Of a DNA stretch of 64,000 nt, positions 54,418 through 62,468 are shown in pieces. The stretch is from Sphingobium sp. BYY-5 (GTDB lineage Bacteria; Pseudomonadota; Alphaproteobacteria; Sphingomonadales; Sphingomonadaceae): the NCBI RefSeq assembly GCF_022758885.1, contig NZ_JALEBH010000001.1, forward strand, positions 2,573,501 to 2,637,500, in the 5' to 3' direction. Under the pieces are notes generated by a model. The model did not search any database. It saw nothing but the letters and a program-made list of their open reading frames with translations, and was not told where the DNA came from. The first letter of the stretch is position 1; each line of letters begins with the position of its first letter. Both the position numbers and the translations under genes were made by a program.

Positions 54418-55810
54418 GGGCGTCTGGACGCCGTTGCTGGCGCTGGGCCTGGCCGCCTGCGCCACTGCCGGGCCGGACTATCGTCCGCCCGCACAGTCGG
54501 CCGCGACCGCGTCGGGGGCGACGGGGGCCTTCCATTCGGCGCAGGGCGCGCAGTTCAGCCAGGCGAAACTGCCCGACCATTGGTGGCGGCTCTATGCCGA
54601 CCCGAAGCTGGATGCGCTGGTCGAGCAGGCGCTGACCGCCAATGCCGACCTGCGCGCCGCCGACGCCAATCTGGAGCGGGCGCAGGCGGTGTTGCAGGAG
54701 GCGCAGGCGGGGCGGACGATCAGCACGTCGGTCAGCGGCGGCGAGACGTTGTCGCGGCCATCGGGCGTGGCGCAGCATCTGCCTGGAACGATCGGCTATG
54801 ACCTGGGCCTGAGCGCCGCCTATCCGCTCGACCTCAACGGCCGGATCAAGCGTGCAATCGAGGCAAGCGGGGCGGATGTCGAGGCGGTGACGGCGGCGCG
54901 CGACTATGTGCGGGTGAGCATCGCGGCCGCGACGGCGCAGGCCTATGCGCAGGTCTGCGCGGCCAATTACAACCTCGCCATCAACCGCAAGGTGGTGGCG
55001 TTGCAGCGCGATACGCTGGATGCGACGCGGCGGCTGGCGAAGGGTGGGCGCGGCACGGCCTTCGACGTGAGCCGGGCGCAGGCGGCGGTGGACAGCAGCG
55101 CGGCGGCGCTCCCGGCCTTCGACGCGCAGCGGCAGAATGCGCTCTACCTGCTCGCCACCCTGCTGGGCCGCCCGCCCGCCGATTACCCGCGCGAGGTAGA
55201 AAGTTGCGCCGCGCTACCGACGCTCGGCCAGCCCCTGCCGGTGGGGGATGGCGCTACGCTGATTCGGCGGCGGCCCGACATCCGTCAGGCGGAGCGGACG
55301 ATCGCGGGCGACACTGCCCGGCTGGGCGTGGCGACGGCGGACCTCTATCCGCAGGTCAGCATCGGCGGGTCGGTGGGGCTGACCGGGCCGCTCAAGGATT
55401 TCGGATCGGGATCGGCCTTCGGTTTCAGCCTGGGGCCGCTACTGAGCTGGAGCTTCCCCAACCGGCCGGTGGTACGGGCACGGATCGCGCAGGCCGACGC
55501 GCAGGTGAAGGCCGACCTCGCCAGCTTCGACGCGGCGGTGCTGGAGGCATTGCGCCAGACTGAGACGGCGCTCGAAACCTATCGCCGCAATGCGGAGCAG
55601 GCGGCGGCGCTCGACCGGGCGCGTCATAGCGCAAGCGTGTCGGCGGGCCAGGCGGGCAAGCTGTTCCGCTTCGGGCGTGGCGACTTCCTCTCGCTGCTTG
55701 ACGCGCAGCGCAGCCTGGCCGGTGCGGAGGCTTCCGCTGCGGCGGCGCGGGCGCAACTGGTGCAGGATCAGATCGCCATCTTCCTCGCGCTGGGCGGGGG
55801 CTGGAACTGA
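54410..55810 (+). CDS. Outer-membrane efflux lipoprotein, NodT/TolC family
   Basis: A 466-residue outer membrane factor. A lipoprotein signal ends LGLAACATAGPDY, the NodT hallmark; then WWRLYADPKLDALVEQALTANADLRAADANLERA, and the repeated coiled-coil halves with RRRPDIRQAERTIAGDTARLGVATADLYPQVSIGGSVG. It forms the trimeric exit duct of the efflux system. Last gene of the operon; a composite REP element follows. Confidence 0.93.
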   Translation: MGKGVWTPLLALGLAACATAGPDYRPPAQSAATASGATGAFHSAQGAQFSQAKLPDHWWRLYADPKLDALVEQALTANADLRAADANLERAQAVLQEAQAGRTISTSVSGGETLSRPSGVAQHLPGTIGYDLGLSAAYPLDLNGRIKRAIEASGADVEAVTAARDYVRVSIAAATAQAYAQVCAANYNLAINRKVVALQRDTLDATRRLAKGGRGTAFDVSRAQAAVDSSAAALPAFDAQRQNALYLLATLLGRPPADYPREVESCAALPTLGQPLPVGDGATLIRRRPDIRQAERTIAGDTARLGVATADLYPQVSIGGSVGLTGPLKDFGSGSAFGFSLGPLLSWSFPNRPVVRARIAQADAQVKADLASFDAAVLEALRQTETALETYRRNAEQAAALDRARHSASVSAGQAGKLFRFGRGDFLSLLDAQRSLAGAEASAAAARAQLVQDQIAIFLALGGGWN

Positions 55811-55818
55811 TCTTCCAC

Positions 55819-55895
55819 CTCCGTTCGCTTCGAGCGAAGTCGAGAAGCGGCCAACGCTGTGCCACCGTTTCTCGACACGCTCGAAACGAACGGAG
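55819..55895. repeat. Composite REP/BIME-like element
   Basis: Two inverted copies of a unit shared with 50649-50688. The outer arms CTCCGTTCGCTTCGAGCG and CGCTCGAAACGAACGGAG pair over 18 positions with one mismatch; inner parts GTCGAGAAGCGG and CCGTTTCTCGAC also pair. It fills the gap between the convergent efflux and GH43-like genes, where it may act as a terminator or mRNA stabiliser. Confidence 0.88.
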
Positions 55896-55898
55896 ATT

Positions 55899-56849
55899 TT
55901 ACGCGATCGCATCGACCAGAGCGTGGGGAACGCGCAGTAAGGAACCGTGGCGGGCGCCCGGCGGCATGGTCAGGCGGGCGCTGACATCCTCCCACGTCAC
56001 CATGTCGCGAGTCATGGCCGCGCCCCAGCGGCCTTCCTTATAGACATCATAATAGCAGACCAGCGCGTCGCCGATACGCGCGGTCATCGGGCCTTCGACC
56101 CAGGCGGGGGAGAAGGGTTTCGACAGCGGGCCGAAGGGGCCGGTGGGGCCGTCCGCCTTTGCGACTTGAAGCCATTTGCGCGGGGGCGCGACCGTTTCGT
56201 CCTTGACGATGAGGTAGAGGCCACCTTCCGGGGCATGGGCGAAGGTGCCGTCGATCACGCTGAAGCCGGGATCGTAGAGCGGCTCGGGCTTTGAGAAGCG
56301 CTCGAAATCGGCCGTGCTGGTGCGCCAGAGGCGATGATTATAGCCAGCTTCGGACGTGCCGGCACTTTCGGTGAAGCGGCCGGTGACGGTGCTGGACCAG
56401 AAGATTTCGTAACGGCCCGTGCGGGGATCGTGGATCGCTTCAGGCGCCCAGCAATTGCGGGTGCCGGGGACGTCCTGCATCACCGGGATCGCCTTCTGCC
56501 CGGACCAGTGGATCAGGTCGGCGCTGGTGGCATGGCCGATGGTCACACCTTCCCAGGCGGTGGTCCAGAGGAGGTGATAGACCTGCCCGTCGTGGAAGAG
56601 GAAGGGGTCGCGCAGCAGTTTCTTTTCGCCGACCTCCGGGACCAGCAGGCTGCGGCCGCCCGCCAGTGTGCGGAAGGTGAAGCCGTCCTCGCTGACCGCG
56701 AGTTTGAGGCCGTCCGCCTCGCCCTTCTTGCCGGTGGAGAAATAGGCGAAGACCAGGGGGTCGTCGCTGCGCGTCGTCCGGCCGGTGGCGCAGGCGGCAA
56801 GGCTCAGCGCGCCTAGGCCGAAGGTGAAGTCGCGGCGTTTCATGCTCAT
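55899..56849 (-). CDS. GH43-like glycoside hydrolase lipoprotein
   Basis: A 316-residue protein. RRDFTFGLGALSLAAC looks like a Tat-compatible lipoprotein signal. The mature part reads as a five-bladed propeller with repeated short motifs: LLRDPFLFHDGQVYHLLWTT, NCWAPEAIHDPRTGRYEIFWSS, DGTFAHAPEGGLYLIVKDE, WVEGPMTARIGDALVCYYDVY. These resemble the Asp/Glu motifs of GH43 and related enzymes acting on arabinan or galactan side chains. Exact specificity unknown. It overlaps the stop of kduD by one base (TGATG) and is the last gene of the kduI-kduD unit. Confidence 0.75.
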   Translation of the reverse strand: MSMKRRDFTFGLGALSLAACATGRTTRSDDPLVFAYFSTGKKGEADGLKLAVSEDGFTFRTLAGGRSLLVPEVGEKKLLRDPFLFHDGQVYHLLWTTAWEGVTIGHATSADLIHWSGQKAIPVMQDVPGTRNCWAPEAIHDPRTGRYEIFWSSTVTGRFTESAGTSEAGYNHRLWRTSTADFERFSKPEPLYDPGFSVIDGTFAHAPEGGLYLIVKDETVAPPRKWLQVAKADGPTGPFGPLSKPFSPAWVEGPMTARIGDALVCYYDVYKEGRWGAAMTRDMVTWEDVSARLTMPPGARHGSLLRVPHALVDAIA

Positions 56850-57604
56850 CACCGCGCGAGCCACCCGCCATCGACGGGTAGGGTGTGGCCATGGATATAG
56901 GTGGCGGCATTGGACGCCAGGAAGACGGCGGCCCCGCCGATGTCGCCTGGGTCGCCCCATCGGCCGGCGGGGATGCGTTCCTGGATCTGGCGGTTGCGGG
57001 TCTCGTCGGCCTGGAGCGCTGCGGTGTTGTTGGTGGCGATATAGCCCGGCGCGATCGCGTTGACGTTGACGCCCCTGGCCGCCCACTCGTTCGCCAGCAG
57101 CTTGGTCAGGCCCGCCACGCCGCTCTTCGACGCGGTGTAGCTGGGTACGCGGATGCCGCCCTGGAAGGACAGCAGGGAGGCGATGTTGATGATCTTGCCC
57201 GAACCTTGGCGCAGCATGTGCCGCCCCGCCGCCTGGCAGAGGAAGAAGACGGTCTTGAGATTGGTGTCGATCACCGCGTCCCAGTCCGCCTCGGTAAAGT
57301 CCACGCTGTCGGCGCGGCGGATGATCCCGGCATTGTTAATGAGGATATCGAGCCGTCCGAACGTCGCCAGCGTCTCATCCACGACGCGCTGGACCGGTTC
57401 GATGCTGGAGAGGTCGGCCGAGACGATCTGTGCCTTCCTCCCAAGCGCGCGGACCTGATCGACGCTATCCTGCGCGGGCGTGCGGCCCACTGCGGCGATA
57501 TCCGCGCCCGCCGCGGCCAGCGACAGCGCGATCGCCTGGCCAATGCCGGTATTGGCGCCGGTGACGATCGCCACCTTTCCAGTGAGGTCGAAGGGGGTGG
57601 TCAT
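56849..57604 (-). CDS. kduD: 2-dehydro-3-deoxy-D-gluconate 5-dehydrogenase KduD (SDR)
   Basis: A 251-residue short-chain dehydrogenase starting MTTPFDLTGKVAIVTGANTGIGQ. Coenzyme motif TGANTGIG, NNAG at LDILINNAGIIRR, the Ser in NIASLLSFQGGIRVPS and YTASK. The close match in wording to KduD and its placement after kduI support reduction of 2,5-diketo-3-deoxygluconate in pectin uronate catabolism. A purely sequence-based call within the SDR family would be less sure. Start at 57604 follows GGAGAGAAGCAAG. Confidence 0.85.
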   Translation of the reverse strand: MTTPFDLTGKVAIVTGANTGIGQAIALSLAAAGADIAAVGRTPAQDSVDQVRALGRKAQIVSADLSSIEPVQRVVDETLATFGRLDILINNAGIIRRADSVDFTEADWDAVIDTNLKTVFFLCQAAGRHMLRQGSGKIINIASLLSFQGGIRVPSYTASKSGVAGLTKLLANEWAARGVNVNAIAPGYIATNNTAALQADETRNRQIQERIPAGRWGDPGDIGGAAVFLASNAATYIHGHTLPVDGGWLAR

Positions 57605-57637
57605 CTTGCTTCTCTCCAAGAACATGCCTGTTGTGCA

Positions 57638-57777
57638 TCCTCCCCTGGTAGGGGAGGTGGCAGGGCGAAGGCCTGACGGAGGGGTGTCACCCTATCGATA
57701 GGGGGGACACCCCTCCACCACTTCGTGGTCCCCTTCAGCAGAGTCACGTGCCTCTGCTGAACCTTACAGGGGAGGAT
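57638..57777. repeat. Composite palindromic repeat between kduI and kduD
   Basis: About 140 bases made of nested hairpins: CCTCCCC-TGGTA-GGGGAGG; GGTGTC and GACACC around an imperfect CCCTATCGATAGGGG; CCAC/GTGG; and TTCAGCAGAG-N8-CTCTGCTGAA. The whole is bounded by TCCTCCCC and GGGGAGGA. I recognise the GGGGAGGTGGCAGGGCGAAG core as a dispersed intergenic repeat in many sphingomonad and caulobacter genomes. It sits inside a likely operon without coding anything. Confidence 0.85.
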
Positions 57778-57785
57778 TAAAGGCT

Positions 57786-58619
57786 TCAGCGCAACTGGCA
57801 GATGTCGAGGACATTCATGTCGGTATAATCCAGATTCTCGCCGCCCATCGCCCAGATGAAGGCGTAGCTCTTGGTGCCCGATCCCATATGCACCGACCAG
57901 GGGGGCGAGATCACCGCTTCCTCATTCTCGATGACGATGTGACGCATGGCGTCCGGCTCGCCCATATAATGGAAGACGCGGTCGCCGCCCTGAAGGTCGA
58001 AATAGAGATAGATCTCGCTGCGCCGGTCGTGGAGGTGCGGGGGCATGGTGTTCCACACGCTGCCGGTCTCCAGCACAGTGAGGCCCATCAGCAGTTGCGC
58101 GCTCTCGCACACGCCGGGGATGACGAGCTGGTAGATGGTGCGGTGGTTACTGTTGCTGAGGTCGCCGCGCTCCAGCGGATTGGCCTCACCCAGCGTGATC
58201 TTCTTGATCGGGAACGCCTTATGCGCGGGCAGCGAGGCGATGTAGAAGCGCGCCTCGGCCCCTTCGAAGATCACCTCCTTCGTGCCCATGGGCACATAGA
58301 GGCATTCCTTGTTGCCGATCTCATAGCGCGCGCCATCGACGATGATCGCGCCCGGCCCGCCGATATTGACGATCCCCGCCTCGCGCCGCTCCAGGAAGGG
58401 ATGACCCGCCGCCGACGCCGGCTCGCTCTGGTCGGGCAGCCTGATGCTGCCGCCCGCCGGCACCGCGCCGCCGATCACGAAACGCTCATTGTGCGAATAG
58501 TTCAGCACGACCTGCCCATCCACGAACATGCCGCCCACCAGATAACGATCCCGCAAACTCTCATTGTCCACGCAATCCATCATCTCTGGATGCGTCGCAT
58601 GATAGGTCTTCTCAAACAC
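57786..58619 (-). CDS. kduI: 5-dehydro-4-deoxy-D-glucuronate isomerase KduI
   Basis: A 277-residue cupin-fold isomerase. It starts at GTG with GGGAG six bases upstream. Zinc ligands: [15 protein letters not shown] (two His, one Glu) and [16 protein letters not shown] (third His); [16 protein letters not shown] and [23 protein letters not shown] are family blocks. It converts the unsaturated-uronate product of pectin lyases, feeding KduD. First gene of the kduI-kduD-GH unit, with an IclR-like site in its promoter region. Confidence 0.95.
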   Translation of the reverse strand: MFEKTYHATHPEMMDCVDNESLRDRYLVGGMFVDGQVVLNYSHNERFVIGGAVPAGGSIRLPDQSEPASAAGHPFLERREAGIVNIGGPGAIIVDGARYEIGNKECLYVPMGTKEVIFEGAEARFYIASLPAHKAFPIKKITLGEANPLERGDLSNSNHRTIYQLVIPGVCESAQLLMGLTVLETGSVWNTMPPHLHDRRSEIYLYFDLQGGDRVFHYMGEPDAMRHIVIENEEAVISPPWSVHMGSGTKSYAFIWAMGGENLDYTDMNVLDICQLR

Positions 58620-58646
58620 AGGAATCTCCCTAAAGGCTTTGCTATG

Positions 58647-58652
58647 CTTATA
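58647..58652 (-). promoter_or_regulatory. Likely -10 box of kduI
   Basis: TATAAG on the minus strand lies 28-33 bases before the kduI GTG. A weak -35 (TTACTT) lies 16 bases upstream of it, inside the 99-base gap between lutC and kduI. No stronger promoter is seen in the gap. Confidence 0.4.
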
Positions 58653-58681
58653 GCGTCCCGGATCAGGAAAGTAAGTCTATA

Positions 58682-58710
58682 TTCCCGCAATGTGGAATTA
58701 AGTTCCGGAA
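58682..58710. promoter_or_regulatory. IclR/KdgR-like operator before kduI
   Basis: TGGAATTAAGTTCCG (58693-58707) has the form TGGAA-N5-TTCC(A/G), close to the Escherichia coli IclR site TGGAAATNATTTCCA. It is overlapped by two further TTCC/GGAA pairings (ATTCC-N8-GGAAT at 58681-58698, TTCCGGAA at 58703-58710). It lies upstream of the kduI -10 box. IclR family regulators commonly control pectin and uronate genes. Confidence 0.5.
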
Positions 58711-58718
58711 TGCGGTAG

Positions 58719-59327
58719 CTATTCCCGCAGCAGAATGATGTGCAGAAAGCGCGGGCCATGGGCGCCGCGCACATAGGTGCCCTCGATATCGGTCGTGCCC
58801 GAAACCCCTGTAATCCAGTAATGGGCGCGGGGCTGAGGGCCGGGCAGCGGCGCGTCCTCCAGATAGGGCATAATATCCCTGACCGCCAGCAGCACGATAT
58901 GGTGTAGCGCCAGAAAATTGGGCAGCATCGGTGCGTGCGGTGCGGTTTCGAAGACCAGCGATCCGGTTTCGGCAATGCCCAGCCTTGCAATGGCGAGAGC
59001 GGCGGCTTCGTTCGGCGCGGCGGACTCGTGGAGGGTGAAGCTGCTCCAGTCGCATGTCGTCAGGCGCGGGTCGGGCGGCAGGCAGAGGATCAGGGGCTCG
59101 CCCTGTCCGTCCAGATAACGGGCGACGGCGGCGGGCAGCTCCGCGATGCTGTCGATCATGTCATGGCTGGCGCTGACGCTGGGGAGGGCGAGGCGGGCGA
59201 GAAATTCCGCTTCCAGCGTGCTGCCGTCCAGCGCCGGGCGCTCAGGCGCGATCAGCAGGGCGTCGGCTTCCGCCTTGTCGGGGGCGGAGCCTGTGAGGCG
59301 GGCGAGAATCGTGTCGCGGGCGCTCAT
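58719..59327 (-). CDS. lutC: Lactate utilization protein C
   Basis: A 202-residue LutC/YkgG family protein (MSARDTILARLTGS). The domain runs from ~100 with WSSFTLHESAAPNEAAALAIARLGIAETGSLVFET and ends with YWITGVSGTTDIEGTYVRGAHGPRFLHIILL. It is one of three proteins of the iron-sulfur L-lactate dehydrogenase complex LutABC. Start codon overlaps the lutB stop (ATGA). It is the last gene of this operon, followed by the kduI regulatory gap. Confidence 0.9.
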   Translation of the reverse strand: MSARDTILARLTGSAPDKAEADALLIAPERPALDGSTLEAEFLARLALPSVSASHDMIDSIAELPAAVARYLDGQGEPLILCLPPDPRLTTCDWSSFTLHESAAPNEAAALAIARLGIAETGSLVFETAPHAPMLPNFLALHHIVLLAVRDIMPYLEDAPLPGPQPRAHYWITGVSGTTDIEGTYVRGAHGPRFLHIILLRE

Positions 59328-60745
59328 TTGCGCCGCTCCTTGCGATATTGGGTCATGAAGGTCTGGGGCGCGGGTTTGGGCATGTCGCGATGGCGGGTCC
59401 AGCCGCCCGCGAGCGGCAGCGTGCCGATCCAGCCCTTCTTCCCCAGCAACCGCATGGCGCGGACGGCGATGCCGGTGCCGAGGCGATACAGACTCGGACG
59501 GCGCGCGACGAAGGCCCAGAGGCCAAGGCCCCAGCGCATGGACGTCGGCTCCAGCCCCTCGCGCCAGCTTTTCTCGCGCCAGCCGCGCAGTAGCGTGGGG
59601 AGTGGAATGCGAACCGGGCAGACTTCCTGGCATTTGCCGTTCAGTGTGCAGGCGTTGGGCAGGTCGCGGCTTTGCTTGAGGCCGTCGAGAACCGGGGTCA
59701 GCACAGCCCCCATCGGCCCCGGATAGGTGCCGCCATAGGCATGGCCGCCAATCTGGCGGAAGACGACGCAATGGTTCATGCACGCGCCGCAACGGATGCA
59801 GCGCAGCATCTCCGCCAATCCTTCCTCGCGCATTTTCGTGCGGCCATTGTCGACCAGGACGATATGCATCTCCTCCGGCCCGTCGCGGTCGCCGGGGCGT
59901 TTGGGGCCGGTGTAGAAGGTCGTATATTGGGTCAGCGCCGCGCCGGTGGCAGATCGCGCCAGCATCCGCAGCATATGGATGGCGTGTGGCATCGACGGCA
60001 CGATCTTCTCGATCCCCGCCGTCACGATATGGACGCGCGGGGGGACGAGCGAGAGTTCGGCATTGCCTTCATTGGTGACGGTGCAGACGGCGCCCGTATC
60101 CGCGATCAGGAAATTAGCGCCGGATATGCCCACGTCCGCACCCAGCATCCGGGATCGCAATTCCCGCCGGGCGCTTTCGGCCATGGCGGCGATGCTTTCT
60201 TCCTGGTGCGGGGTGCGATGCTTCGCCTTGAAGAGGGCCGACACCTGCTCCCGCGTCTTGTGCATCGCGGGCCAGATGATGTGGGAAGGGCGTTCGTCCG
60301 CCAACTGGATGATATGTTCGGCAAGGTCCGTCTCGACCCGGCCGATCCCGGCTTCGGCCAAGGCATGGGGCAGACCGATTTCTTCGCCCAGCATGGATTT
60401 GGAGCGGGCCACGCTCTTCGCGTTCGCCGCCTTGCAGATGTCGATGACGATCTTGCAGGCTTCGTCGGCGGTGCTGGCCCAATGGACCTTGGCTCCGGCG
60501 GCGACGGCGTTAGCCTCGAACTCTTCCAGATACGCGCCCAGATGGGCGATCCCATGATCCTTGATCGCAGCGGCACGGGTGCGCGCGGCCTCGAAATCGG
60601 GGAAGGCGGAAACGGCGACGGTGCGCTTGGCTTCGGCAGTGCCGGCGGTGCGCTCTACCGCGATTTTCAGGATGGGGTCGCCCAAGGCGGCGTCGGCGCG
60701 TTCCTTGAAGCTCGCCGTGCCGGCGGGGGCCGTAAAGCCGCTCAT
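59324..60745 (-). CDS. lutB: Lactate utilization iron-sulfur protein B
   Basis: A 473-residue LutB/LldF-type protein starting MSGFTAPAGTASFKERADAALGD. Its N-terminal LUD domain has KSVARSKSMLGEEIGLPHALAEAGI and LIADTGAVCTVTNEGNAEL; two 4Fe-4S clusters follow in LRCIRCGACMNHC and CTLNGKCQEVCPV. It passes electrons from L-lactate oxidation to the membrane. It overlaps lutA and lutC by four bases each. Confidence 0.94.
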   Translation of the reverse strand: MSGFTAPAGTASFKERADAALGDPILKIAVERTAGTAEAKRTVAVSAFPDFEAARTRAAAIKDHGIAHLGAYLEEFEANAVAAGAKVHWASTADEACKIVIDICKAANAKSVARSKSMLGEEIGLPHALAEAGIGRVETDLAEHIIQLADERPSHIIWPAMHKTREQVSALFKAKHRTPHQEESIAAMAESARRELRSRMLGADVGISGANFLIADTGAVCTVTNEGNAELSLVPPRVHIVTAGIEKIVPSMPHAIHMLRMLARSATGAALTQYTTFYTGPKRPGDRDGPEEMHIVLVDNGRTKMREEGLAEMLRCIRCGACMNHCVVFRQIGGHAYGGTYPGPMGAVLTPVLDGLKQSRDLPNACTLNGKCQEVCPVRIPLPTLLRGWREKSWREGLEPTSMRWGLGLWAFVARRPSLYRLGTGIAVRAMRLLGKKGWIGTLPLAGGWTRHRDMPKPAPQTFMTQYRKERRK

Positions 60746-61497
60746 GCCTCTTCCCCGATGGCAGGGCCGTCGCCCATGCCGGCGATCAGTTCGATGGCGT
60801 GATAGGCGCGGACTTTGGATCCGTTGCGGTTCAGCTTGCCTGCCATGTTCATCAGGCAGCCCAGGTCGCCCGCCAGCAGCAGGTCGGCGCCGGTGGCGTC
60901 GATCGCATCGGCTTTCTCCCCGACGATGGCGTTGGAGATGGACGGATATTTGACGCAGAAAGTGCCGCCGAAGCCGCAGCAGGTTTCCTCGCCTTGCAAT
61001 GGAGCGAAGGTCAGGCCGTCGATATTCTTCAGCAACCGACGCGGCTGGGCTTTGATGCCCAGCTCGCGCAGCCCCGAACAACTGTCATGATAGGTGGCTT
61101 TGGCGTCGACGGTCACGCCTTCGGGCTTCCAGCCGCAGACCTGATCGAGATAGGTCATGATTTCCCAGGTCTTGGCCGCCACCGCCTGCGCGCGGGGGAG
61201 CCATAGGGGATCATGTTCGAAGATTTCGGGATAATGGCAGCGGATCGTCCCCGCGCAGGAGCCGGAGGGGACGACGATCGCTTCATAGGGTTCGAGCGCT
61301 TCGATCGTCTGCTTCGCCAATGCGGCGGCATGATCGCGGTCGCCGCTGTTGAGCGCAGGCTGGCCGCAGCAGGTCTGCCCTTCAGGCACCACCACGTCGC
61401 ATCCCGCCGCCTCCAGCGCGCGAATCGCGGCGAAGCCGATGCGCGGGCGCATCAGGTCGACCAGGCAGGTGACGAACAGGGCGACGTGTCGAGTCAT
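60742..61497 (-). CDS. lutA: Lactate utilization protein A
   Basis: A 251-residue LutA/YkgE protein with two CCG domains. Landmarks: FVTCLVDLMRPRIGFAAIRALEAAGCDVVVPEGQTCCGQPALN, then YHDSCSGLRELGIKAQPRRLL and EETCCGFGGTFCVKYPSIS. The Cys clusters bind Fe-S centres as in heterodisulfide-reductase-like subunits. Start at MTRHVALFVTC. It overlaps the alpha/beta hydrolase gene upstream by four bases, so the lactate genes are coupled to the esterase genes. Confidence 0.94.
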   Translation of the reverse strand: MTRHVALFVTCLVDLMRPRIGFAAIRALEAAGCDVVVPEGQTCCGQPALNSGDRDHAAALAKQTIEALEPYEAIVVPSGSCAGTIRCHYPEIFEHDPLWLPRAQAVAAKTWEIMTYLDQVCGWKPEGVTVDAKATYHDSCSGLRELGIKAQPRRLLKNIDGLTFAPLQGEETCCGFGGTFCVKYPSISNAIVGEKADAIDATGADLLLAGDLGCLMNMAGKLNRNGSKVRAYHAIELIAGMGDGPAIGEEA

Positions 61498-62468
61498 GCG
61501 CCGTGGCGCTTCGCGAAGGCGAGGAAGAGGTCGGGCCAGGGGGCGGAGGCTTCGGCCTGCGCGGTGATGCCGAAACCATGGCCGCCGGTTTCGAACAAAT
61601 GGCATTCGGCCGGGATATTCCTGGCCTTGAGCGCGCTCAGCATGGCGACGCTGTTCTGGAACGGCACCACCTTGTCGTTGAGCGCGTGGGCGAGGAAGGC
61701 GGGCGGCGCGGTGTCGCTGACATTCTGGTCGAGCGAGTAAGCGTGCATCCGTTCGGGCGTAGGGTCGGGGCCGAGCAACTGGGTCCGCGATCCGGTATGA
61801 GCAAACGGCCCCTCCATCTGGATGACCGGATACATATAGGCGGCGACGGCGGCCTTGACCGGTTCGCGGTCGGCGGCGTCCACCGGACTGTAGCTTTCGG
61901 CGGTGCGGGTCGTCAGCCATGCGGCGAGGTGGCCGCCGGCGGAGAAACCGATGACGCCGATGCGGTCGGGATCGAACCGCTCGCGCGGGGCGAAGCTGCG
62001 GATCAGGCGCAGCGCGCGCTGGGCGTCCTGTAGCGGCGCTTCCGGCCCCGCGGCCCAGCCGTCGCCGGGCAGGCGGTAGAGCAGGACGAAGCAGACATAG
62101 CCGGCCTGCGCGAAGCGGCGGGCGATGCTGTAGCCTTCATGGCCGATGGCGACGCGGCTGTAGCCGCCGCCGGGGATCAGCATCATCGCTGCGCCATTGG
62201 ACCGCGATCCAACGGCTTGGGGACGCAATATGGTGAGGGTGGGCGTGACGATATGCGCGAACACGCCGTCATCCGGGCCGCTGTCGGGGCGGCGGAGGGT
62301 TTCGACCTCCTGTACGGTGACATGCTCGCCGCCGGGTGCCTTGCCGGGCCAGATCGGGATACGCTCGAAACCCTGGGGGATGGGGAAGCTTTGCGCCATG
62401 GCGGCAGGGGCGAGGGCGGCGGTCGCGGCGGCTCCGGCCAATAGCGTGCGGCGGTCGATCAGGGTCAT
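61494..62468 (-). CDS. Exported alpha/beta hydrolase (esterase, acetylxylan esterase-like)
   Basis: A 324-residue exported enzyme. The signal DRRTLLAGAAATAALAPAAMAQ resembles a Tat or Sec signal. Oxyanion stretch MMLIPGGGYSRVAIGHEGYSIARRFA; nucleophile elbow IGFSAGGH; acid around ALNDKVVPF; base in ETGGHGFG. The order fits BD-FAE/Axe-type esterases that remove acetyl or other acyl groups from polysaccharides. Specificity not determined. It is flanked by four-base overlaps with lutA and the GDSL esterase gene. Confidence 0.85.
   Translation of the reverse strand: MTLIDRRTLLAGAAATAALAPAAMAQSFPIPQGFERIPIWPGKAPGGEHVTVQEVETLRRPDSGPDDGVFAHIVTPTLTILRPQAVGSRSNGAAMMLIPGGGYSRVAIGHEGYSIARRFAQAGYVCFVLLYRLPGDGWAAGPEAPLQDAQRALRLIRSFAPRERFDPDRIGVIGFSAGGHLAAWLTTRTAESYSPVDAADREPVKAAVAAYMYPVIQMEGPFAHTGSRTQLLGPDPTPERMHAYSLDQNVSDTAPPAFLAHALNDKVVPFQNSVAMLSALKARNIPAECHLFETGGHGFGITAQAEASAPWPDLFLAFAKRHGA

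Noticed and set aside
50649..55895. The efflux operon as a composite transposon bounded by the two REP-like repeats
   Set aside because: The two elements differ in structure, no transposase or target duplication is visible, and such repeats are expected at many intergenic sites; kept only as a low-weight possibility.
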